Origin: Aquilaria yunnanensis
Taxonomy: Eukaryota; Streptophyta; Magnoliopsida; Malvales; Thymelaeaceae
Direction: 5' to 3'
NCBI GenBank assembly: GCA_039654915.1
Contig: CM077596.1
Coordinates: 46,684,501-46,748,500, forward strand
DNA length: 64,000 nt
Below the pieces are notes generated by a model that saw only the letters and a list, made by a program, of their open reading frames with translations, had not been told where the DNA came from and ran no database searches. Position numbers and translations under genes: made by a program. This document shows, piece after piece, positions 48,003 to 56,176 of this stretch. Position 1 is the first letter of the stretch. Every line of letters starts with the position of its first letter.

Positions 48003-51000
48003 ATGAACTTTGATAATCCTGTAAACACTACCGACTCGGATGACGAAGATCTTCAAGTATCTCCTGAGCTATTAAAAATGATTGAGCGAGATGAAAAAGA
48101 AAGAGCAACAAGTCAAGAACCAACTGAGGTATTCAACCTGGGAGACAGTCAGGATGTAAAAGAAGTCAAGATTGGCACTTTATTCCCTCCTGAAGAAAAA
48201 GAAGAATTAGTCCATTTATTGAAAGAATATGTGGATGTGTTTGCTTGGTCATACCAAGATATGCCTGGCTTAAGCTCAGACATAGTACTACACAAAATAC
48301 CCTTGAAACCTGGGGCGAAGCCTGTTAGACAAAAGTTACGAAGATTAAAGCCGGATCTAATCTTAAGAGTGAAAGATGAGATTCGAAAGCTGTGGGATGC
48401 AGGATTCCTTGGGGTCGCTGAATATACAGAATGGGTGGTTAACATTGTTCCAGTCGAAAAGAAAGAAAGCGGGAAACTAAGAGTTTGTCAGGACTACCGG
48501 CCATTGAACGAAGCCAGTCCTAAAGATAACTTCCCACTTCCTCACATTGATACGCTGGTGGATAATACCGCAGGAAACTCCTATTTTTCCTTCATGGATG
48601 GCTTCTCTGGATACAATCAAATCAAACTTGATCCAGATGATATGATAAAAACTGCCTTTATAACCCTTTGGGGTACCTTCTACTACAAGGTGATGCCTTT
48701 TGGGTTAAAGAATGCTGGTGCTACATATCAAAGAGCCATGGTTGCATTATTCCATGACATGATGCATAAAGAAATTGAAGTATATGTAGACGACATGATC
48801 GCCAAAACTTTCACTGCTAAGGGGCATCTAAAAGTGCTAAGAAAACTATTCGATAGACTTCGCAAATATCAACTGAAGTTGAATCCTGCCAAATGTATTT
48901 TTGGAGCCTCTTCAGGAAAGTTATTGGGTTTCATGGTCAGCAAGGATGGGATTCGAGTTGACCCGAGTAAAGTCAAAGCAATACAAGAAATGCAACCCCC
49001 GAAGACTCCAAAACAAGTAAGAAGTTTCCTGGGCAGAATCAACTTCATAGCAAGGTTCATTTCACAATTGACATCCAAGTGTGAACCTCTTTTCAAATCA
49101 CTGAAGAAGAACAATCCGATCGAGTGGAATAACGAATGCCAAGAAGCATTCGAGAAAATCAAGCAATATCTATCAAATCCACCAGTCTTGGTACCACCCC
49201 GATCTGGAGAATCGTTGATTCTATATTTATCCATACAGGATTCTTCATTAGGATCCGTATTGGGTCAACGTGATGAGACAGGCAAGAAAGAGCACGCAAT
49301 TTACTATTTGAGCAAGAAGCTTACCACATATGAAGCGAAATACTCAATAGTAGAAAAGTCCTGTTGTGCCCTTGCATGGGTAGCACACCGACTACGACAC
49401 TACATGCTCAACAACACCACATTGCTAATCTCCAAGACTGATCCCATTAAGTACATTTTTGAGAAACCAGCTTTATCAGGCAGGATCGCAAAATGGCAAA
49501 TGCTGTTGTCTGAATACGACATACAGTATGTCACCCAAAAGGCTGTAAAAGGGAGTGTGATTGCTGAATATCTGGCTGATAGAGCATTGGATGATTATGA
49601 GCCAATGAAAATGGAGTTTCCTGATGGAGATATAATGACGATAGAACAGGAAGTCTCTAAAGATGATGAAACATGGAAAATGGCATTCGATGGAGCATCT
49701 AATGCTTTGGGACAAGGGATTGGAGCCATACTCATCTCTCCAAGTGGAGAGCAATTCCCTCTTACAGCAAAAATTACATTTCCTTGTACCAACAATATAG
49801 TAGAGTATGAGGCATGTGCTATGGGACTCCAAATGGCACTGGAATTGAAAGTGCGAAATCTCCGAGTTTATGGGGATTCCGCATTAGTCATATATCAAAT
49901 CAACGGAGAATGGGAGACAAGGGATTCAAAATTGATCCCTTACCAAAAGCTCATACTAGACTTGGCTCGAAAATTCAACAGTATAAGCTTCCATCATCTT
50001 CCAAGGGAAGATAATCAAATACCGGATGCTTTAGCTACTTTGGCTGTTATGTACAAGATCAGTGACCCCGAGCATACTCCTGTGTTCGAGATGAGAATAA
50101 TAGATTCTCCAGCTTATTGCATGAGCATCGAAGAAGAATTGGATGGAAAGCCTTGGTATCACGATATCAAGAAATACCTCAAAGAAAGAGTATATCCACC
50201 AGAAGTATCAGAAAATGACAAGAAATTTCTACGAAGATTGTCAATGGGTTTTCTTTTAAACCTAGACATACTTTACAAGAAAACCCCAGACTCGATGCTA
50301 CTTCGCTGTGTAGATACTCATGAAGCACGAAAGATCATGGAAGAAGTTCATTCTGGAATATGTGGAGCACACACTAGTGGTCATACCATGGCAAGACAAA
50401 TAATGAGGGCTGGTTACTATTGGCTCACATTGGAAAGTGATTGCGTCAATCACGTAAGAAAATGTCACAAATGCCAAATATATGCCAACAAGATCCAAGC
50501 TCCACCTGTTCCTCTTAATGTAACAGCAATACCTTGGCCTTTTGCCATGTGGGGAATCGATGTTATTGGAGCGATTACCCCTAAAGCTTCCAATGGTCAC
50601 AAATTCATCCTAGTTGCAATTGACTACTTTACTAAATGGGTAGAAGCTGTGTCTTATGCAAGCGTAACTCAAAAGGTGGTATGCCGGTTCATTAAGAAAG
50701 AAATCATTTGTCGCTATGGACCGCCAGAGTGTATCATCTCAGACAATGCCACGAACCTGAATAATGCAATGATGCAGACTTTGTGCCAGCAATTCAAAAT
50801 CAAGCATCTCAATTCAGCACCTTATCGACCGATGATGAATGGTGCAGTAGAAGCGGCCAATAAAAATATCAAGAGAATTGTTGAAAAGATGATCGTCACT
50901 TACAAGGACTGGCATGAGATGTTACCTTTTGCACTACATGCTTATAGAACTTCTACCCGTACTTCTACTGGAGCAACACCTTTTTCTCTGGTATACGGTA

Positions 51001-51401
51001 TGGAGGCTGTATTGCCCATCGAAGTTGAAATTCCTTCATTAAGGGTACTAATGGATACTCAATTAGGAGAAGCAGAATGGGTCAAAGCTAGATACGAGCA
51101 ATTAAATCTAATTGATGAAAGAAGAATGATAGCCCTCTGCCATGGGCAACTTTATCAAAGAAGGATGATTCGTGCTTACAACAAAAAGGTTCGCCCACGA
51201 CAATTTCACGAAGGTGACATAGTGCTCAAGAAAATTTTACCCATGCAACATGATTCAAGAGGAAAATGGACACCAAATTATGACGGGCCATATGTCGTGA
51301 AGAAAGCATTTTCAGGAGGGGCACTAATTCTGACAGAAATGGATGGACGAGAATTACCGAAGCCAGTAAATTCGGATGCAGTAAAGAAATACTTTGCATA
51401 A
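48003..51401 (+). CDS. Pol: reverse transcriptase, RNase H, archaeal-type RNase H, integrase
   Basis: 1132 residues from the ATG; the real N-terminus is probably reached by splicing from gag-protease. Reverse transcriptase: FMDGFSGYNQI at 198-208, MPFGLKNAGATYQR, and catalytic YVDD at 261-264. The first RNase H is at about 405-525. The second, archaeal-type RNase H is at about 557-685 with Asp563, Glu601 or Glu603, Asp625 and Asp675; this second domain defines the Tat lineage. Integrase: zinc-binding H783, H790, C821, C824, and the catalytic triad Asp853, Asp914, Glu950 (35-residue spacing). The C-terminal domain carries GDIVLKKI and the end KPVNSDAVKKYFA. All catalytic residues are present and the frame is open, so the element may be autonomous. 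Confidence 0.95.
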   Translation: MNFDNPVNTTDSDDEDLQVSPELLKMIERDEKERATSQEPTEVFNLGDSQDVKEVKIGTLFPPEEKEELVHLLKEYVDVFAWSYQDMPGLSSDIVLHKIPLKPGAKPVRQKLRRLKPDLILRVKDEIRKLWDAGFLGVAEYTEWVVNIVPVEKKESGKLRVCQDYRPLNEASPKDNFPLPHIDTLVDNTAGNSYFSFMDGFSGYNQIKLDPDDMIKTAFITLWGTFYYKVMPFGLKNAGATYQRAMVALFHDMMHKEIEVYVDDMIAKTFTAKGHLKVLRKLFDRLRKYQLKLNPAKCIFGASSGKLLGFMVSKDGIRVDPSKVKAIQEMQPPKTPKQVRSFLGRINFIARFISQLTSKCEPLFKSLKKNNPIEWNNECQEAFEKIKQYLSNPPVLVPPRSGESLILYLSIQDSSLGSVLGQRDETGKKEHAIYYLSKKLTTYEAKYSIVEKSCCALAWVAHRLRHYMLNNTTLLISKTDPIKYIFEKPALSGRIAKWQMLLSEYDIQYVTQKAVKGSVIAEYLADRALDDYEPMKMEFPDGDIMTIEQEVSKDDETWKMAFDGASNALGQGIGAILISPSGEQFPLTAKITFPCTNNIVEYEACAMGLQMALELKVRNLRVYGDSALVIYQINGEWETRDSKLIPYQKLILDLARKFNSISFHHLPREDNQIPDALATLAVMYKISDPEHTPVFEMRIIDSPAYCMSIEEELDGKPWYHDIKKYLKERVYPPEVSENDKKFLRRLSMGFLLNLDILYKKTPDSMLLRCVDTHEARKIMEEVHSGICGAHTSGHTMARQIMRAGYYWLTLESDCVNHVRKCHKCQIYANKIQAPPVPLNVTAIPWPFAMWGIDVIGAITPKASNGHKFILVAIDYFTKWVEAVSYASVTQKVVCRFIKKEIICRYGPPECIISDNATNLNNAMMQTLCQQFKIKHLNSAPYRPMMNGAVEAANKNIKRIVEKMIVTYKDWHEMLPFALHAYRTSTRTSTGATPFSLVYGMEAVLPIEVEIPSLRVLMDTQLGEAEWVKARYEQLNLIDERRMIALCHGQLYQRRMIRAYNKKVRPRQFHEGDIVLKKILPMQHDSRGKWTPNYDGPYVVKKAFSGGALILTEMDGRELPKPVNSDAVKKYFA

Positions 51402-52825
51402 TGAAGAAATTTTCGAACAGAAGGGGAGAAGTGGATACAGGGTTACCAAAGTTTATTTGATCAAAGTTGTCAAAGAGAGCTTTCTTCCCTTACACTTTCA
51501 TTATCTATCTGTACCCAAGATTTTCATATTCTTTTACCCATAAATAAAAGCCAATTCTCTTTAACTTACCTTAGATTCTCACGTTCAAAATGCTAAAGTC
51601 GCTTCTATCCAGTTCTTTTCCTTCAAATCTCACATTCCTACTAGCCTTAAGTGTGCAATAAATTGTGACTTTTGAAGGAAGAATAGTAATAATTAAAACT
51701 TAGAAAAAAAACAAAGACCGTAGATTACTTTGATAAGCTTTGTGAATTAAAACAGGTAAGATTGAGGTCCTGCTTTGCGAGCAGCACAGAACATAGGCTA
51801 ACAAAGAAGAAGGAGTAACAAATCTTTGGGAGATAGCCTTGGTGGTAGCCTGAATGATCATTTCAGAAGTCTTAACATGTCTATGTCAGCAGGAAAGAAT
51901 CATGCTCACGAATATTTCAACAGGGACAATTATCCAGAGAAGCATAAAATATGAGGCGGGCATTAAAGAAAATTGAGGTCAAAATTCAAAAATAAGGCAA
52001 GGAAAGAGGATTTTTGAACAGAGTTGGGCTTTTGAGACAATGGACAACAGCTGGAAAGCATAAAGAGATTCAATAATAGTTCGAGAAGGAAATCACAAAG
52101 AAGATCCAGTAAAGTAAAGCAAAGACATGAAGAGCTAGATTAAAAAAAAAAAAAAAACATCAGTTACACATGCCTTGCATTCATGCATTTCACATCATGC
52201 ATGCATGGCTTTTACATAACAGGGATCAAATGAAAAGCATGTCCGCAGCATGATTGCAGCAGTATAAGCTGAGATCTTAATGACATCAGCTCTTACTAAT
52301 TGGACGCATAGCTAATACGCTGGACCCAGCCCCATCAGGAATCCAAGGATAAAGCATACAATATCGTCAAAAGCCTGGCAATTGAGGCTACACCTAAAAG
52401 AACAGAATTGATGCCAGCTTAGCAGCATCCAAGATGAGTGATAGCTATCGTCAAAGATAAGGCAGACATCAAGAAATATTGTCGTTGAAAATTCGTCAAA
52501 AGCCTGGCAATTGAGGCTACACCTAAAAGAACAGAATTGATGCCAGCTTAGCAGCATCCAAGATGAGTGATAGCTATCGTCAAAGATAAGGCAGACATCA
52601 AGAAATATTATCGTTGAAAATTCGTCAAAAGCGGACAATGGATTCAATAATCAAGGACTGAATCGACGTCAGCTGGATGAAATATCTATCACATCAAAAT
52701 AAAGTAGGATTCACTTTTCCGGTTAAGCGGCGGATACGGTACTCCGTGACTCTCAAGTCGGTTCTCTCAGTTGCCCATAATAACTGATCATTTCCTCCCT
52801 CCTTTCTTTTACTTTCTCCTAGAAA
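51402..52825 (+). other. Non-coding region after pol, with a 129-bp direct duplication
   Basis: No supported ORF. Two tandem, nearly identical copies of a ~129-bp unit start near 52364 and 52493 (CGTCAAAAGCCTGGCAATTG) and end by about 52630. The last ~120 bp before 52826 are a C/T-rich leader that is similar to the one before the second cysteine-rich ORF. Confidence 0.7.
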
Positions 52826-53374
52826 ATGGATCCTACTTTTTCTGCCTTGCGAAAATATTTTCCTTCTCTCCCAATGAACATCCTCAAAAAGATCTACCAA
52901 GTTCGCTGTGAACGATTAAGAGCTCTGATGCATAAAGGAATCCCTGAAGATGTGCGGTGGTTAATTGAAGCTAAGGTTCGTCTGGCAGGTGAAATCCCAG
53001 AGGCATTTGTGTCTCACATGCCTGGTGTAGGCAAAAGCTCTTATGCCAAAAAACGAAGAGCGAGGAGACTAGGCGTCTGTCATAAATGCGGACGCTGGAC
53101 CTGTAATACTAAATGTCGTTCTTTAGGGATGATCTCTGATAATCGAGAAGATAAAATACGATTCATTAAGAATGGCCTGAGTAAGGACTCATTGGATGAT
53201 CTCCAATTGACTCTTGAGACGCATTCTTGTGGATCCGTGCAACGTGAACTTCTCGATTTATGGAGCATTTTTCATGAAGAACGAGAACGATACAGTCCCG
53301 GGAATCTGACATTAAACGACCCTATTTGTCAGCTTGTAAGAAAACTGGATGGGAAGCAAATCCTCGACTCATAG
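52826..53374 (+). CDS. Small cysteine-rich basic protein, copy 1 (Ogre cargo)
   Basis: 182 residues, no family assigned with certainty. Residues 75-81 are a basic, nuclear-signal-like KKRRARR. A putative zinc finger C85-x2-C88-x4-C93-x3-C97 follows, then a helix-rich C-terminus ending at residue 182. A basic run directly followed by a Cys cluster resembles the nucleic-acid-binding cysteine-rich proteins of carla- and related plant viruses, which regulate transcription or suppress silencing. The Cys spacing differs and the link is tentative. It lies 1.4 kb after pol. A second copy starts 795 bp downstream, and leader and 3' flank are duplicated too. No TATA box is obvious here. The open frame in a young element suggests it is still expressed or was until recently. 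Confidence 0.6.
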   Translation: MDPTFSALRKYFPSLPMNILKKIYQVRCERLRALMHKGIPEDVRWLIEAKVRLAGEIPEAFVSHMPGVGKSSYAKKRRARRLGVCHKCGRWTCNTKCRSLGMISDNREDKIRFIKNGLSKDSLDDLQLTLETHSCGSVQRELLDLWSIFHEERERYSPGNLTLNDPICQLVRKLDGKQILDS

Positions 53375-53532
53375 AAGCCATTAATCCCGTTACTGGACGT
53401 AAAACCAGTGGAAGATGTGAGCCACAGTCACAATCACTGTACATACAATTTATCATATTTAAAATTTTCCATTTTTCTTTTAATAATGTATTTGCTCCCG
53501 TAAGTGTAATCGACACGTTATCCATTTCATCG

Positions 53533-53540
53533 CTATAAAT
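53533..53540 (+). promoter_or_regulatory. TATA-like motif before the second cysteine-rich ORF
   Basis: CTATAAAT, 81 bp upstream of the ATG at 53621 and followed by a C/T-rich leader. Confidence 0.4.
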
Positions 53541-53620
53541 GCATGTTCTTCCAGTCGGTTATCTAAGTTTCCTTCAATAACTGATTCATTTCCCTCTTCT
53601 CTCAAATTCTTCTCTCATCA

Positions 53621-54169
53621 ATGGATTCTACTCTTTCTGCACTGCGAAAATACTTTCCTTCCTTTCCAATAAATGTTCTTAAAAAGATTTATCAAGCTAG
53701 ATGTGAACGATTCAGAGTATTTATGCACAAAGGCATTCCTGATAATGTGCGGTGGCTAATTGAAGCTAAGGTTCGTTCAGCTGGTGAAGTTCCCGAAGCG
53801 TTCTTTCCCCGTATGCCCGGCTTTGGTAAAAGCGCTTATGCCAAAAAAAGAAGAGCAAAGAGGCTAGGCGTTTGTCATAATTGTGGATGGTGAATTTGCG
53901 GCAATAAATGTCGTGCTCCAGGAGTGATCACCAGAAATCGTAATGATAGAATAAGATTCATTAAGAATGGCTTGCGTAAGGAATCTCTAGAAGATATTCG
54001 AGAGGTTCTTGAAGCGCATTCTTGTGGAATAGTGCAATTTGAGGTTGTTGGATTATGGATAATTTTCCAAAAAGAACGAGATCGTTACAGTCTTGGGAAT
54101 CTGACCCTAAACGACCCTGTTTGCCAGTTTGTGAGAAAGCTAGATGAGATGCAAATCACCGATTCATAG
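53621..54169 (+). pseudogene. Small cysteine-rich basic protein, copy 2, with one in-frame TGA
   Basis: Tandem paralogue of the ORF at 52826 with the same 549-nt length and frame throughout. A single in-frame TGA at 53891-53893 falls inside the Cys cluster, at the position where copy 1 has Trp. The basic stretch and the remaining Cys positions are otherwise kept, and similarity continues to the shared end. A 90-residue product would lack half of the zinc finger. It is either a fresh nonsense mutation or a readthrough/edited codon; the first is simpler. Confidence 0.6.
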
Positions 54170-54220
54170 AAAGCATTGAAGCCATTACTAGACGCAAAGC
54201 CAGTGGAAGACGAGGATCAA

Positions 54221-54755
54221 AGTCACGATTACTGTACGTGCTAGCTGTCGCTTTTGAAATTTTCCTCCCCTTTTGGTAATAATGTATCCACTCCTGACGT
54301 GAACCAAAGTCACGATTACTGTACGTACTAGCTGTCGCTTTTGAAATTTTCCTCCCCTTTTGGTAATAATGTATCCACTCCTGACGTGAACCAAAGTCAC
54401 GATTACTGTACGTACTAGCTGTCGCTTTTGAAATTTTCCTCCCCTTTCAGCGATAATGTATCCACTCCTGACATGAGCCATAGTTACGATTACTGTACGT
54501 GCTAGCTGTCGCTTTTGAAATTTTCCTCCCCTTTGGCAATAATGTACCCACTCCTGACACGGACTACTGTATATAGCTGCCACTTTTGAAATTTTCCTTC
54601 CCTTCCAACAATCACATACCTACTCCTGACGTAAGCTACAGTAGTGACTACTGTACATGCTAGCAGCTATTTTGAAAATTTTCCTCCTCTTTTAACGATA
54701 GTGTACCCATACCTGACCAGAGTCATACTCGTGACTACTGTGTATAGCTGGCAAT
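54221..54755 (+). repeat. 87-bp tandem array with TGACG motifs, about 6 copies
   Basis: Units start with AGTCACGATTACTGTAC at 54221, 54308, 54395 and 54482 (exactly 87 bp apart); shorter degenerate units follow to about 54755. Most carry CTCCTGACGTGA or CTGACGTAAG, the core of as-1-type bZIP sites. A single degenerate unit follows copy 1 at about 53412-53520, so the array grew from the 3' flank of the cysteine-rich gene. It sits directly upstream of the LOG TATA box. Confidence 0.75.
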
Positions 54756-54803
54756 AATGTATCCACTCTTGAAAATAAAATTATTGCCTTATCTCTTCAT
54801 CTC

Positions 54804-54813
54804 TATAAATATA
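54804..54813 (+). promoter_or_regulatory. TATA box upstream of the LOG-like ORF
   Basis: TATAAATATA, 40 bp before the ATG at 54844 and downstream of the TGACG-rich repeats. A start near 54835 would leave a very short leader. Confidence 0.5.
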
Positions 54814-54843
54814 TCCTCTTTTCTCACAAGGATAAGGATAGGA

Positions 54844-55473
54844 ATGGAGAAAACCCCAACTCGTAAATCCCGAAGTATTTGTGTATTTTCTGGGGCTTTT
54901 CCTGGAAAAGATGAAGAGTATTTAAAAGCAGCCAACCATTTGGGAAGAGTATTAGCTGAGCGAAAAATACATTTAGTTTATGGAGGAGGTAGTGTCGGAT
55001 TAATGGGAGGTGTAGCATCAGCAGCATCTCTAGGAGGAAGTCAAGTTCTGGGTATTATCCCTGGACCTCTGAAATTTATTTCTGGGGGCACGATTGGAGA
55101 AGAATTAGTGGTTAAAAATTTGCAAGAGCGTGTGTTACAAATGCTTTTAAATGCTGATGCTTTTATCGCTCTACCAGGTGGTTTTGGCACGTTGGGAGAA
55201 GTCTTTCAAATTGCTTCCATGGCCCAACTTAATTTGCATAAGAAACCCATTGGGCTTTTAAATGTTAACAATTTCTTTACAGGTCTGATAGCTTTTATGG
55301 ATTATGCTATGCAGAAGAATTTCATATCAAGAGTGGCACGGCGAATCATAATATCCGCAACAACTGCTGAAGAATTGCTAGATAAAATACAAGCTTTTGT
55401 TCCTGAACCAGATCCAGCAATGATTCAGATAGACTGGACACGACAGTCTTTCCCGACCAGTTCACTCCCATAA
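54844..55473 (+). CDS. LOG-family cytokinin riboside 5'-monophosphate phosphoribohydrolase-like protein (Ogre cargo)
   Basis: 209 residues, the usual LOG length. LOG enzymes release active cytokinin bases from their nucleotides in the cytosol and nucleus. Seen: a Rossmann-type N-terminus (CVFSGAFPGK, 13-22), the nucleotide loop VYGGGSVGLMGG (45-56), and the family signature PGGFGTLGE (111-119) with Glu119 and the upstream Arg96, both catalytic in the family. AQLNLHKKPIGLLN (127-140) also follows LOG. The MHxRK context around Arg96 reads LQERV, so it is divergent. Host plant LOG genes normally have several introns; this copy has none, which suggests capture from mRNA. I chose the ATG at 54844 because the in-frame ATG at 54757 lies inside the upstream repeat and before the TATA box. 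The frame is intact. Confidence 0.82.
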   Translation: MEKTPTRKSRSICVFSGAFPGKDEEYLKAANHLGRVLAERKIHLVYGGGSVGLMGGVASAASLGGSQVLGIIPGPLKFISGGTIGEELVVKNLQERVLQMLLNADAFIALPGGFGTLGEVFQIASMAQLNLHKKPIGLLNVNNFFTGLIAFMDYAMQKNFISRVARRIIISATTAEELLDKIQAFVPEPDPAMIQIDWTRQSFPTSSLP

Positions 55474-56176
55474 TGGTCCTCTACTCACCCTGTTGAAGTA
55501 TTGTGGAAGAAAGAAGCTATCTGATCCGTTTTTCTTGTCCTTTAGTTTTATTATCAGCATTTTCTTTCGCGTTTTAGTTTTTCTTTTCAGGGAATTTCTT
55601 TTTTTTATATATAAGATAGTTTCGTCCATGCTGATATTAAAACCATGCGACAATGCCTTTAGGTTGGAATGGCTGAGTAAAGAGTAATTTTTATTACTCT
55701 TGAGACGCATCCTATTAGGTCTACTAGGCATAACATTTTGGGGTAGTTAAGCTTTAACCTTATTTGGATGACATATCTCACAAGGGAATCTATATTTACT
55801 GAAGAAAATATTAGATGAACCTTGGATATTGATTCCAAACATCCGTTCCCTTTACATAATTTGTCAGTGTTATTGTCATCATCAAGATTCACTCATCTTA
55901 TCGAAGTTTAAATTTTTGCACTCACCTATTATGAAAATTCACACTTTCGAAGAAAATTATTCCAATTTCAATTGCTTTCATATAAATTTCGCTCGAGGTC
56001 CTAAGGAAAGCTCTTTAGCCTCAAAATCAATTTTCATCGGGGCTTTAAGGATGGAACCTTTGCCTCGACATCAATCAATCAATCTGGGGTTTTAAGGATG
56101 GAACCTTTGCCTCGAGATCAATTATCAATCCGAGGTTTTAAGGATGGAACCTTTGCCTCGAAAACAATCAATTATT
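55474..56176 (+). other. Non-coding region after LOG with precursor repeats
   Basis: About 500 bp with no supported gene, then three diverged ~50-bp units at about 56035-56165 (TTTTAAGGATGGAACCTTTG, CCTCGA) that look like the ancestral form of the following minisatellite. Confidence 0.6.

Noticed and set aside
54757..54843. Upstream ATG giving a 238-residue LOG with a hydrophobic N-terminal extension
   Set aside because: That ATG lies in the 87-bp repeat and upstream of the TATA box; the extension does not look like a LOG protein or a clear transit peptide.
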